Positions 49,909 to 58,691 of a stretch of 64,000 nucleotides of DNA are shown here, one piece after another. The position numbers were made by a program, and so were the translations under genes. The notes under the pieces were generated by a model. That model ran no database searches, had not been told where the DNA came from, and was given only the letters and a program-made list of their open reading frames with translations. The stretch covers positions 62,001 to 126,000 of IMG/VR virus record IMGVR_UViG_3300031951_000001; one strand, written 5' to 3'. Origin of the DNA: a virus. How positions within the stretch are numbered: position 1 is the stretch's first letter; each line of letters starts with the position of its first letter.

Positions 49909-49933
49909 AAAACCCCCACATTGTTGGGGGTTT
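49909..49933 (+). terminator. intrinsic terminator
   Basis: AACCCCC / GGGGGTT stem with an eight-base loop and TTTAATATTT after it, between the structural operon and terL; a TATTTAT box follows immediately for terL. Confidence 0.8.
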
Positions 49934-49958
49934 AATATTTATATACAAATACAATCTT

Positions 49959-51719
49959 ATGACAAAAGAACAAGTGATGATTGAATACGTTAGGTGTATG
50001 AAGGATACTTCATATGCCCTTCGTACATATCTACAAACCTATGACAATACAGTTTCAAAATACGTTCCTTTGGAATTATTCCCTGACCAGATATCCTTAC
50101 TTGAGGATTATGAGAACTTTAATGAAAACATTGCGTTAAAATATAGACAGGCGGGGGTATCTACGGTGACCGCCGCTTGGATATCAAAAAAACTGGCGTT
50201 CGCTAAAAAAATTAAGCCTGAAAAAATTCTTATAATCGCCAACAAACTTGATACATCTCAAGAAATGGCAAATAAAATTAGGGCATTTATGACACAATGG
50301 CCGTCTTGGGTTGGGATTGATTTTTCAACAGAAAAAGACTCACAGAAACATTATAAATTAAATAATGGTTGTGAGGTTAAAGCCGTGGCAACATCTAAAG
50401 ACGCATTACGTGGATTTACCCCAACGATATTAATATTTGACGAGGCGGCATTTATAGACGCTGACAGTGATTTTTGGGCGGCTTGTATGGCGTCGTTGTC
50501 TACGGGTGGTAAAGTAATAGTTGTATCAACTCCTAACGGATATGACCCAATCTATTATGAAATCTACGACCAAGCATTAAGGAATATGAACGATTTCAAA
50601 ATTTCTGAAATGTATTGGTTTAGAGACCCAAGATATACAAAAGATTTATATCTTGTTAAGACAAAAGACATTATTCATTATCTATTAAATAAAGAAGAAT
50701 ATAATCCTGATGATATTATAAGTTGGGAAAATATACCATTTGAAAAACGAGATTACGTTGAGTTAAAATCAATTATGGACACAGGTTATAAGCCATGTTC
50801 TGCTTGGTTTGAGGGGATGGTTAAGAAACTTAAGTACGACAAACGTAAGGTTTCACAGGAATTGGAATGTAACTTTTTGGGGTCAGGTGATAACGTATTT
50901 GACTCAAATTTGTTACAAAAAGTTAGGGAAAATTATATACGAGAACCACAAAATAAAATGATGGGTAACGCCCTTTGGATTTGGAAAGAACCTGTTATTG
51001 GTCATAAGTATGTGATGGGTGTCGATGTTAGTAGGGGTGATAGTGAAGATTTTAGTTCGTTTCAAATAATTGATTTTGATACTAGAGAACAAGTTGCGGA
51101 GTTTGTTGGAAAACTTCCTCCTGACACCATGGCCGATGTTTGTTACAAATGGGCAAATATGTATTCTTGTTTTGTTGTGATTGATATCACTGGTGGAATG
51201 GGCGTTTCTACCGCAAGAAAAATGCAAGAAATAGGATATAAGGACTTATATGTTGATGGTGTTGATACCGCGAACAAATGGAAGTGGGACCCAAAGGCTG
51301 CTGAAAAAATACCGGGAATAAATTTTAACAATAAACGAGTACAGATTATTGCGGCTTTTGAGGAAGCAATGAGACACGAATTTAAGATTTACAGTAATCG
51401 TTTGTTTAACGAGATGAATACGTTTGTTTATATAAACGGACGACCTGACCACCAAAAAGGTCACCACGATGACTTAATCATGTCAATCGCTATGGCTTGT
51501 TATGTTGCGGAATCTTCATTCTCACAATTAACAAAAGTTACAGAACAGACAAAAGCGATGTTAGAATCTTGGTCTGTCAGTAATAACGATAATGTAAGTG
51601 CTCAAATCGCATTTAATCCGGTAATACCAAATTATACAGATAGAACCAATCAATTTAACGGTAATAATATAACCAAAGATGATTATATGAAATACGGTTG
51701 GTTATTTGGAGGTAGATAA
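49959..51719 (+). CDS. terL: terminase large subunit (T4 gp17-like)
   Basis: A 586-residue DNA-packaging motor. The ATPase has a Walker A-like YRQAGVST (residues 62-69) and Walker B ILIFDEAAF (about 157-165). The C-terminal RNase-H-type nuclease shows GVDVSRGDSEDFSSF, VVIDITGGMG and GHHDDLIMSIAMACY with its conserved acidic residues. It cleaves the DNA concatemer and drives it through the portal. Length and motif order match T4 gp17. The portal gene follows 65 bases later. Confidence 0.93.
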   Translation: MTKEQVMIEYVRCMKDTSYALRTYLQTYDNTVSKYVPLELFPDQISLLEDYENFNENIALKYRQAGVSTVTAAWISKKLAFAKKIKPEKILIIANKLDTSQEMANKIRAFMTQWPSWVGIDFSTEKDSQKHYKLNNGCEVKAVATSKDALRGFTPTILIFDEAAFIDADSDFWAACMASLSTGGKVIVVSTPNGYDPIYYEIYDQALRNMNDFKISEMYWFRDPRYTKDLYLVKTKDIIHYLLNKEEYNPDDIISWENIPFEKRDYVELKSIMDTGYKPCSAWFEGMVKKLKYDKRKVSQELECNFLGSGDNVFDSNLLQKVRENYIREPQNKMMGNALWIWKEPVIGHKYVMGVDVSRGDSEDFSSFQIIDFDTREQVAEFVGKLPPDTMADVCYKWANMYSCFVVIDITGGMGVSTARKMQEIGYKDLYVDGVDTANKWKWDPKAAEKIPGINFNNKRVQIIAAFEEAMRHEFKIYSNRLFNEMNTFVYINGRPDHQKGHHDDLIMSIAMACYVAESSFSQLTKVTEQTKAMLESWSVSNNDNVSAQIAFNPVIPNYTDRTNQFNGNNITKDDYMKYGWLFGGR

Positions 51720-51784
51720 TATTTATATAAAACCAACAAAATAATATCTATTTAGTTATTATTTGTGGTGATTAAAATTACCCT

Positions 51785-53584
51785 ATGGAGAATAACAATA
51801 ATCAAATTACGGTTTGGCAAAGGTTAACGAGAGCATTTGGTCCAAATGCGTTACTCAACCAGGATTATCCAACCTACAAATTCGATAAGAAGGAGTTACT
51901 TCGCACAACTTCAAAACAAGAATACGATAAAGAGCTGTTACAAGCTCAACAAACTTTTTATTTAGCAAATCAATGGACTAAAATAGAAAGTAATCTTTAT
52001 ACCCAAGCGGTTTATTACGAACCAACAAGATTGGCTTCGTTTTATGATTATGAATCTATGGAATATACTCCCGAGATTTCAGCGGCTTTGGATATCTACG
52101 GTGAAGAGTCAACAACCGTTGACCAGAATGGTTATATGCTTCAGATTTATTCTGAATCAAAAAGAATTAAGGGTATTCTAACCGATTTATTTAACAATGT
52201 TTTAGATATTAACACCAACTTACCTATGTGGACTAGAAACACTTGTAAGTATGGTGATAACTTTGTGTATTTGAAATTAGACCCTGAAAAGGGTGTTGTT
52301 GGGTGTATGCAGTTACCGAACATTGAGATTGAGCGTTTGGAACGTGGTATGCCGGCAAAATCACAGAATGTAGAAGAACCAAAAGAAAATAGAGGGTTAA
52401 GATTTAAGTGGAAAGCAAAGGACATGGAATTTAATTCATGGGAAATTGCTCACTTTAGATTGATGGGTGATGACAGAAAGCTGCCATACGGTACATCTAT
52501 GTTGGAAAAGGCTCGTCGTATTTGGAAACAATTATTGTTATCTGAAGATGCTATGTTGATTTATAGAACATCGAGAGCACCTGAAAGAAGGGTATTCAAA
52601 GTGTTTGTTGGTAATATGGACGATAAAGATGTGGAGGCGTATGTACAACGTGTCGCCAACAAATTCAAACGTGACCAAGTTGTTGACAATAAAACAGGTA
52701 ATGTTGATATGAGATTTAATCAAATGGCCGTTGACCAAGATTACTTTATCCCTGTTAGAGACGCGGCAGCTCCAAACCCAATTGATACATTACCTGGTGC
52801 TCAAAACCTGTCAGAAATTGCGGATATTGAATATATCCAAAAGAAACTTTTGACCGCACTTCGCGTACCAAAAGCATTTTTAGGGTTTGAAGAAGTTGTT
52901 GGTGAAGGTAAAAATTTATCATTACAGGATATTCGTTTTGCTCGCACAATCAATAGAATTCAAAAATGTATGATTGCCGAATTAAATAAAATCGCAATCA
53001 TTCACTTGTTCTTGATGGGATTTGAAGATGAGTTATCAAACTTTACATTAGGGTTAACCAATCCGTCAACCCAAGCAGATTTACTTAAAATTGACGTTTG
53101 GAAAGAAAAAGTTTTATTATATAAAGACGCGGTTACCGCCATCGAAGGTATTGCACCTGTGTCAGTTTCTTGGGCTAAAAAACACGTACTTGGTTTTTCT
53201 GATGAAGAAATTAAACTTGATTTACAACAACAAAGAATTGAAAAGGCAGTTGGTGCAGAATTGACTAACACCGCAACAATCATTACACATACAGGTATAT
53301 TTGATAATATCGATAAATTATATGGTTCTATCACTGGAGGTACTGCGGCTGGAGGAGCACCACCTCCACCACCAGGAGGTGAAGAAATGGGAGGAGCTCC
53401 CCCACCATCTCCACCGGCAGGAGGTGAAGAACCGCCAATTCCCGAGTCGTTTAAGAGGGATAATTTGAAAATTTTACTAGAGAATGATAGTCTAACTGAA
53501 TCAGATAGTTTTATCGATTTATCAAGAGCTAAAAATTCTTTGGGGGAAATTGAGTCTGAATTGTCAAAACTCTTGAGGGATTGA
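51785..53584 (+). CDS. portal protein (T4 gp20-like)
   Basis: A 599-residue protein aligned by eye with T4-like portals: PEISAALDIYGEESTTVDQN, NTCKYGDNFVYLKLDPEKG, IAHFRLMGDDRKLPYGTSML, and LRVPKAFLGFEEVVGEGKN. It forms the dodecameric vertex for DNA entry and head-tail joining. A Pro/Gly-rich linker of about 50 residues and a helical tail containing NDSLTESDSF (an LTE site) extend the C-terminus beyond the usual core. It sits between terL and the protease, as in T4. Confidence 0.9.
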   Translation: MENNNNQITVWQRLTRAFGPNALLNQDYPTYKFDKKELLRTTSKQEYDKELLQAQQTFYLANQWTKIESNLYTQAVYYEPTRLASFYDYESMEYTPEISAALDIYGEESTTVDQNGYMLQIYSESKRIKGILTDLFNNVLDINTNLPMWTRNTCKYGDNFVYLKLDPEKGVVGCMQLPNIEIERLERGMPAKSQNVEEPKENRGLRFKWKAKDMEFNSWEIAHFRLMGDDRKLPYGTSMLEKARRIWKQLLLSEDAMLIYRTSRAPERRVFKVFVGNMDDKDVEAYVQRVANKFKRDQVVDNKTGNVDMRFNQMAVDQDYFIPVRDAAAPNPIDTLPGAQNLSEIADIEYIQKKLLTALRVPKAFLGFEEVVGEGKNLSLQDIRFARTINRIQKCMIAELNKIAIIHLFLMGFEDELSNFTLGLTNPSTQADLLKIDVWKEKVLLYKDAVTAIEGIAPVSVSWAKKHVLGFSDEEIKLDLQQQRIEKAVGAELTNTATIITHTGIFDNIDKLYGSITGGTAAGGAPPPPPGGEEMGGAPPPSPPAGGEEPPIPESFKRDNLKILLENDSLTESDSFIDLSRAKNSLGEIESELSKLLRD

Positions 53585-53603
53585 TATTTATAAATAAAAA
53601 GAC

Positions 53604-54320
53604 ATGGTAAAGTTCGGTTTATTAAAATCAAAGATAGAAAAATTGATGTTAGAATCTTATTCTAACGGAACATTCAAGACTGAAATGAAAAATTTCAAAA
53701 AGAATGTATTGGAAAATAAAAACATTTCAAAACTTTTTTATCTATATGATGAATTGAATTCTAATAAAGGTTTGAATGAATCTATTGTGGATGATTATAT
53801 CTACGAATGTATAACGATATATGAAAATACAATCAATAAGATTAAAAATTCAACCCTTGTTGATTTATCTAATTGGGTGGTTAATGTAAAGTCAGATAAC
53901 AATTACTCTACTATCGACAATCTATTCTCTAATGATGTTCTCACAATTGAATCTAGATTATCTAGCAAAAAATTGATTAAAGAGTCGTTAAAGAAAAAAC
54001 CTGCAGATAAAAAAGAAGTTGTTAATTTACCATTAAGTACTATGGTAAATGTTGCTAATAAAACAATTTCTAATTTTATTGAAAGTTTGAATGAGTCTGA
54101 AAAGAAAGAATTAGTTGATTTTCTTAAGACTGACGATAAAGAATTAGAGGGTAATTTTGAGCAACTAAAAGAAAGTGTCACCAAAAAATTGGAGACAATT
54201 AAAGAGAATGCTGACACAGAAACTAAAAGTAGGATTAATGAAACTTTGGAAAAGGTGGTTTCAGAAAAATACGACAAATTTACTTATTTCAAATTAAAGA
54301 ATCTTAACGAGAATCTTTAA
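53604..54320 (+). CDS. prohead core/scaffold-like protein candidate
   Basis: A 238-residue Lys/Glu/Asn/Ser-rich helical protein located between portal and protease genes, where T4 has its small prohead core genes (67 and 68). The N-terminus (MVKFGLLKSKIEKLMLESYS) and the low-complexity coiled sequence fit a core protein. A TATTTAT box lies about 13 bases upstream. Assignment is by position and composition only. Confidence 0.5.
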   Translation: MVKFGLLKSKIEKLMLESYSNGTFKTEMKNFKKNVLENKNISKLFYLYDELNSNKGLNESIVDDYIYECITIYENTINKIKNSTLVDLSNWVVNVKSDNNYSTIDNLFSNDVLTIESRLSSKKLIKESLKKKPADKKEVVNLPLSTMVNVANKTISNFIESLNESEKKELVDFLKTDDKELEGNFEQLKESVTKKLETIKENADTETKSRINETLEKVVSEKYDKFTYFKLKNLNENL

Positions 54321-54505
54321 AAGTCTTTGTTTTTCATTTTCTGAACATACTTGGCCTTTTTCAACATTTTTCTTTTTCTAACCGACTTCTTTTCATACTC
54401 CTTTCTTTCGACGAGTTGACTTGACTGTCGGGTCTTAATCACTTTACTTTTGAGTAACTTTAATGCTCTCTCAATACCGTTTTTATCTACTTTGACAATT
54501 AACAT
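54317..54505 (-). CDS. rpsU: ribosomal protein bS21 homologue
   Basis: A 62-residue basic protein matching bS21: MLIVKVDKNGIERALKLLKS, then KTRQSSQLVERKEYEKKS and a Lys-rich helical tail. Bacterial S21 binds the 30S platform near the anti-Shine-Dalgarno region. Phage-encoded S21 proteins are known in large uncultured phages and may enter host ribosomes to bias translation. It is on the minus strand inside the head gene block, overlaps the end of the core-like gene by four bases, and has a TATTTAT box five bases before ATG. Confidence 0.85.
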   Translation of the reverse strand: MLIVKVDKNGIERALKLLKSKVIKTRQSSQLVERKEYEKKSVRKRKMLKKAKYVQKMKNKDF

Positions 54506-54510
54506 ATATA

Positions 54511-54517
54511 ATAAATA
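54511..54517 (-). promoter_or_regulatory. TATTTAT late-type promoter box
   Basis: Minus-strand TATTTAT ending five bases before the ATG of the bS21 gene. Confidence 0.6.
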
Positions 54518-54599
54518 ACGCTTAAATTGAATTTTTTTTGACTACCGATACAAATATACTTATTTTTTTAAAAATAAACATCGGTAAAATGAAAAGTTG

Positions 54600-55061
54600 A
54601 TGAAAAAAGGGAAAACTTCACCAATCGCAGGATTTAAAAATGCGAAGGTGATTTATGGCACGGTAGATTCAGTTGAATTTAAGTCTTTATATTTAAACAT
54701 ACAAACTTGGGTAGAACCAATTGTTGATTCTGATAACTGGCAAAGGGTTGTATTAAATCTAACAAGGTCGATTAAACATACGGTACATGAAATATTAGAT
54801 AGATTAGTCTTTGAGGAAAACTTTATTGTGGATTTAGATTTAAGGTCAAGTGGATTATCTCTAAAGAAAAAATCGTTTTTAAATCTAGAGATAAATTTTT
54901 ATATTAAAAAGAAAGATTTAGATTTTAAATCAAAAAAATTAAAGGATATATTGAAAAAAGTAACCAAGGAAATAATATCAATACACTTCACAAAAAACGA
55001 ATACTTCAAATTTTATTTACGTAAAACCGTCAAACCAAAGGAAACTATACTACAAAGTTGA
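54600..55061 (+). CDS. hypothetical protein in head gene block
   Basis: A 153-residue basic protein (MKKGKTSPIAGFKNAKVIYG; NLTRSIKHTVHEILDRLVF; SLKKKSFLNLEINFYIKKKD). I take the ATG at 54600, three bases after a TTG. Its place before the protease suggests a head-assembly or completion role. Not recognised. Confidence 0.6.
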   Translation: MKKGKTSPIAGFKNAKVIYGTVDSVEFKSLYLNIQTWVEPIVDSDNWQRVVLNLTRSIKHTVHEILDRLVFEENFIVDLDLRSSGLSLKKKSFLNLEINFYIKKKDLDFKSKKLKDILKKVTKEIISIHFTKNEYFKFYLRKTVKPKETILQS

Positions 55062-55085
55062 AAAACAAAGTATTTATTATAAAAA

Positions 55086-55811
55086 ATGAATATGGAAGTT
55101 TTGAAACCCGGACAATCAGGCAAAGGCATTCTAATCGAATACGATGCTGGATACTTATCACCAACTGAAAAACGTAATGTTGATTTGATACATGAGTCCA
55201 AAGGAATGTTGGACCATTCAAAACCATTTGAATTCTACGCAGTACTTCAGAAATTTAACACCCCAAACAGAAACGGAAGAATATATCCTGAAAAAGTATT
55301 AAAGAGAGAAGCCGACAATTATAAGAAAATGATTAACAAGGGTATTGCTTTATCCGAACTTAATCACCCTGAGTCATCACTTGTTGACTTGGACAGAGTT
55401 TCTCATTCAATTAGTGATATATGGTGGGAAGGTCCTGTTCTTATGGGTAAATTAAAATTATTAACTTCACCAGGTTTTCATGAGAGAGGTATTGTATCAA
55501 CCAAAGGAGACCAAGCGGCAAATCTTTTAAGACAAGGTGTTACACTTGGTATATCATCTCGTGGTGTAGGGTCGCTTAAAAAAATTGGGGAACAAAACGA
55601 AGTACAGGATGACTTTGAGTTGATTTGTTTTGACCTTGTATGGTCTCCATCCACTCCTGGTGCTTATCTTTTCACTGAACCTGATGACAGATTTAAGTTT
55701 GAAGAAAACTTGGATGAGGAGAAAAAAATGAAAGCTGAAAGAGAATTTGGTGGCCCAACCGACAAATCGCTTGACTTAATGAAGAAATTGAACGATTATT
55801 TGGGTTACTAA
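55086..55811 (+). CDS. prohead maturation protease (T4 gp21-like, S77)
   Basis: A 241-residue serine protease of the U9/S77 prohead type. It has the segment FEFYAVLQKFNTPNRNGRIY, catalytic-His region ALSELNHPESSLVD, and nucleophile region GVTLGISSRGVGSLKKIG. T4 gp21 cleaves head proteins after (L/I)-x-E. Several proteins in this window begin with such a site. The gene stands between portal and scaffold/capsid genes as in T4. A TATTTAT box is eight bases before ATG. Confidence 0.88.
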   Translation: MNMEVLKPGQSGKGILIEYDAGYLSPTEKRNVDLIHESKGMLDHSKPFEFYAVLQKFNTPNRNGRIYPEKVLKREADNYKKMINKGIALSELNHPESSLVDLDRVSHSISDIWWEGPVLMGKLKLLTSPGFHERGIVSTKGDQAANLLRQGVTLGISSRGVGSLKKIGEQNEVQDDFELICFDLVWSPSTPGAYLFTEPDDRFKFEENLDEEKKMKAEREFGGPTDKSLDLMKKLNDYLGY

Positions 55812-55822
55812 AACTCAATAAA

Positions 55823-56032
55823 ATGGACGAAAAATATTTTGTAGCAAAAATTACAACAGACATGCCTGACTCCGAAACAGGTAAAATTAAAAAATTAAGA
55901 CAGGAAAAATTAGTTAAAGGTTATTCACCGACTGATGTTGAAGCAAAAGTGACAAAGGTTTTTGAGAACTATTCGGAAGACTGGAGAATAACAGCTATTG
56001 TAGAAAGTAAAATTGATGAAGTGATAGGATAA
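55823..56032 (+). CDS. DUF4494-like small protein
   Basis: A 69-residue protein (MDEKYFVAKITTDM; RQEKLVKGYSPTDVEAKVTK) with the pattern of the Bacteroidota/phage DUF4494 family. It follows the protease gene by 11 bases and ends before a terminator. Function unknown. Confidence 0.65.
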   Translation: MDEKYFVAKITTDMPDSETGKIKKLRQEKLVKGYSPTDVEAKVTKVFENYSEDWRITAIVESKIDEVIG

Positions 56033-56053
56033 TCAAAAAATTATCAATAGTTG

Positions 56054-56081
56054 TAAAAGGAGGGGAAACCCTCCTTTTTTT
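56054..56081 (+). terminator. intrinsic terminator
   Basis: AAAGGAGGG-GAAA-CCCTCCTTT-type stem with GNRA-like loop and eight T, closing the protease transcript. Confidence 0.9.
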
Positions 56082-56091
56082 TATTCTGATA

Positions 56092-56098
56092 TATTTAT
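56092..56098 (+). promoter_or_regulatory. TATTTAT late-type promoter box
   Basis: TATTTAT ending five bases before the ATG at 56104. Confidence 0.65.
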
Positions 56099-56103
56099 CA
56101 GAT

Positions 56104-57060
56104 ATGAAAATTACAATTTCAGAGGGTCAGTATAAGATACTATCAGAATATTTCAAAAGACCAACAGACCCTATTGCCGCTCATATTAGGAAAACATTGA
56201 AAGATGTTTATTCCCCATCTAATTGGGGTAAAATTGAAAACCCTGATGAGGGTTGTGCCACCGATTTTGGGGTCATTGGGGTTTATCAGCATATACCTGG
56301 TAAAGATGAATGGTCGATACTTAACAGATTTGACACCAATACCAAAGTAAGACGAAAAATGGAGTCCTTGTTTCATGAGGATGAACCTGATACTGAATTA
56401 ACTCCTAAAAAATTCATGGAGTGGATTACTCTGAACGCAGAAAGATTATTTAAGGGTCCAATCACTGATGAATTAGTAGAATTGAATAAAACCACAATTG
56501 AGAGGGGAAATCAAAATGAAGATTATGCAATTCAAATATTACAAGAATTTTTCGGTGAGAACGCCAAAATTGTAAGATTTTGTTCTGGTGATATTAGAGA
56601 CACTAGAAAGGGAATGGATATTGCGGTAACTGCGGGTGGTAAAACATTTCACGTACAAGTAAAACCATTTACCTACATAAGAAGTTTGGTTGATAAAGAT
56701 GGTGATACTTTTTTTGAAGTAACATCAAGGGGTTTTGACTCTACAAAATATTCTGAATCAAATGTACAAGTATTTTTATTCGTTGATTTAGATAGAAAAA
56801 GATATGTTGCATTCGCTAATAAGAAAAATAAAATTAGAAAAGTAACAACTGAAATAACAAGGTATGACGAACCGTATCTGTTAAGCAATATAAATTTTGA
56901 AGGTCAAACAAAAGTTAAGTCATATAGAAACACTCCTGTCGAAGACGATATATTCAAAGTCGGAGAAAGAAGATTACAAAATCTAGAATTTAGAAAAGCG
57001 GAAATCGAAAAAATGATTGAGCTTGAAAAACAAAAGTTAGGAAAATCAGGAGAAAAATAA
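56104..57060 (+). CDS. PD-(D/E)XK nuclease-like protein with N-terminal tag motif
   Basis: A 318-residue protein. It begins MKITISEGQYKILSEYFKRP, the recurring motif with an ISE-G site. Residues about 140-205 look like a restriction-endonuclease fold: RGNQNEDYAIQILQEFFGEN, KGMDIAVTAGGKTFHVQVKP, where D and the QVK strand would be the metal-binding signature. The C-terminus is a charged coiled coil. It sits inside the head gene block, so I infer a nuclease carried in the capsid or used during packaging. Nuclease activity is a prediction. Confidence 0.6.
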   Translation: MKITISEGQYKILSEYFKRPTDPIAAHIRKTLKDVYSPSNWGKIENPDEGCATDFGVIGVYQHIPGKDEWSILNRFDTNTKVRRKMESLFHEDEPDTELTPKKFMEWITLNAERLFKGPITDELVELNKTTIERGNQNEDYAIQILQEFFGENAKIVRFCSGDIRDTRKGMDIAVTAGGKTFHVQVKPFTYIRSLVDKDGDTFFEVTSRGFDSTKYSESNVQVFLFVDLDRKRYVAFANKKNKIRKVTTEITRYDEPYLLSNINFEGQTKVKSYRNTPVEDDIFKVGERRLQNLEFRKAEIEKMIELEKQKLGKSGEK

Positions 57061-57142
57061 TAAAAAATATTTAGTATCAAAACGAATAATAAAAAATTTT
57101 TATGATTTGATACATATTTATATAGAAAAATAAAAACAAAGA

Positions 57143-58663
57143 ATGGCAAAAGAAAAATCTATTGTTGAAGAAGCAATCCTCCAAATGAAAAATTTGGAAG
57201 AAGCGGTTGCGGAAAATGCAAAAGGAATACTTGCTTCGACTATGAAGGAAGAAATCAAAGAATTAGTAAAAGAATCTCTTAACGAACAAGGCGAAGAAGA
57301 GGTTGACATGGAAGTGGACATGGAAGAACCCGAAATGGAAGATGAGGACGAAATGGACTCAGACGAAATGGATATGGGTATGGAAATGGACACTGATAAC
57401 ATCGAAGATGACGAACCTATCGACTTAACTGACAAATCAGATGAGGAGGTTTTACGTGTTTTCCAATTAATGGGTCCTGATGACCATATCGTTGTTACTA
57501 AAGATGACAGCGGTAACATTAGTGTGAAAGATACTGAAACTGACAAAGAATACATGATTGTTGGTGAAGGAGAAGAATCTGATTACACATCTATGGAAAA
57601 AGACATGTATGACATGGCGGACGACTCAGAAATGGGTGATGCTATGATGGATGACACAATGATGGATGACACAATGATGGAAGATGACGACGTTATTCCT
57701 ATGGAAGAAGAAGAATATCTATCTGAAAAAAGTGTTGAAGACATCGTTAATGACATATTCGATGAAGGTAATGAAGAACAAGAAGAAGGTTACGTCTATG
57801 AAATCGACATGAATGAAGAATCTGACGATGATGAGGATGATACTGATGAGGAATCTGAAGGTATTGTCTATGAAATCGAAATGGATGAAGAAATCGAAGA
57901 GGACATGGATGAATCATATGACCAAGAAAATGAAGGTTACTTGGAAGAAGGTAAAAAATCCACCAGGGCTAAAGGCATGGGCATGGGTAAGGCTTCAAAA
58001 TTCAAGTATCGTAAAAATCCGAATCAAGGCGAAGGGTTTAAAGTTGTTAAGAAAACCGCCAACAAAACTATGGGAACAGGAAGTGCTAAAAAAGGCTTCT
58101 CCTATGACAAGAATGGTGAAAATCTTGACGGCGAATTTAAAATTAAACCAAAAGGCGTTAAGAAGGCGGAAACAAAAGAAGCTGCACGTACATACGGAAA
58201 TGGTTCTAAAGAAGGACGTGGTTTAAGAAAAGGAATCACACCTAACAGAAACTTGAAGTTTGAAAGTGTGGATAGCAGTGAGTTACAACTTCTTCGTGAA
58301 AAGAATGAAGAATACAGAAAAGCGTTGAACGTATTCAGAAACAAATTAAATGAAGTTGCCGTGTTTAATTCAAATTTGGCATACGCAACTCGTTTATTTA
58401 CTGAACACTCAACATCTAAACAAGAGAAAATTAACATCTTGAGAAGATTTGATTCTGTTGAAACATTGAAAGAATCGAAGAATTTGTACAAATCAATCAA
58501 AGATGAGTTGTCAGGAAGTTCTGCTCAACCAATGAATGAGTCAATCGGTCAAGTAATCGAAAAGGCACCATCAACAGGTTCAGCAATCAACTTAATTGAG
58601 TCAAAAACATATGAAAACCCTCAATTCCTGAGAATGAAAGATTTGATGAATAAATTAAAATAA
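57143..58663 (+). CDS. acidic scaffold-like protein (T4 gp22-like position)
   Basis: A 506-residue protein directly upstream of the capsid gene. The first half is extremely acidic and Met-rich (MEVDMEEPEMEDEDEMDSDE; DAMMDDTMMDDTMMEDD). A basic central stretch follows (GMGMGKASKFKYRKNPNQGE) and then a helical C-terminal part (LLREKNEEYRKALNVFRNKL) like scaffold proteins. T4 gp22 holds the same position and is destroyed by the prohead protease. The basic segment is unusual for a scaffold and could be DNA- or capsid-binding. Confidence 0.65.
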   Translation: MAKEKSIVEEAILQMKNLEEAVAENAKGILASTMKEEIKELVKESLNEQGEEEVDMEVDMEEPEMEDEDEMDSDEMDMGMEMDTDNIEDDEPIDLTDKSDEEVLRVFQLMGPDDHIVVTKDDSGNISVKDTETDKEYMIVGEGEESDYTSMEKDMYDMADDSEMGDAMMDDTMMDDTMMEDDDVIPMEEEEYLSEKSVEDIVNDIFDEGNEEQEEGYVYEIDMNEESDDDEDDTDEESEGIVYEIEMDEEIEEDMDESYDQENEGYLEEGKKSTRAKGMGMGKASKFKYRKNPNQGEGFKVVKKTANKTMGTGSAKKGFSYDKNGENLDGEFKIKPKGVKKAETKEAARTYGNGSKEGRGLRKGITPNRNLKFESVDSSELQLLREKNEEYRKALNVFRNKLNEVAVFNSNLAYATRLFTEHSTSKQEKINILRRFDSVETLKESKNLYKSIKDELSGSSAQPMNESIGQVIEKAPSTGSAINLIESKTYENPQFLRMKDLMNKLK

Positions 58664-58691
58664 ACTTTAAATTAATAAAAAACCAAACAAA

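Noticed and set aside
51143-51467. Minus-strand frames inside terL
   Set aside because: They are antisense to strongly conserved terminase motifs and have no supporting context.
57813-58226. Lys-rich plus-strand frame inside the scaffold-like gene
   Set aside because: Out-of-frame reading of acidic codons; no start context or independent support.
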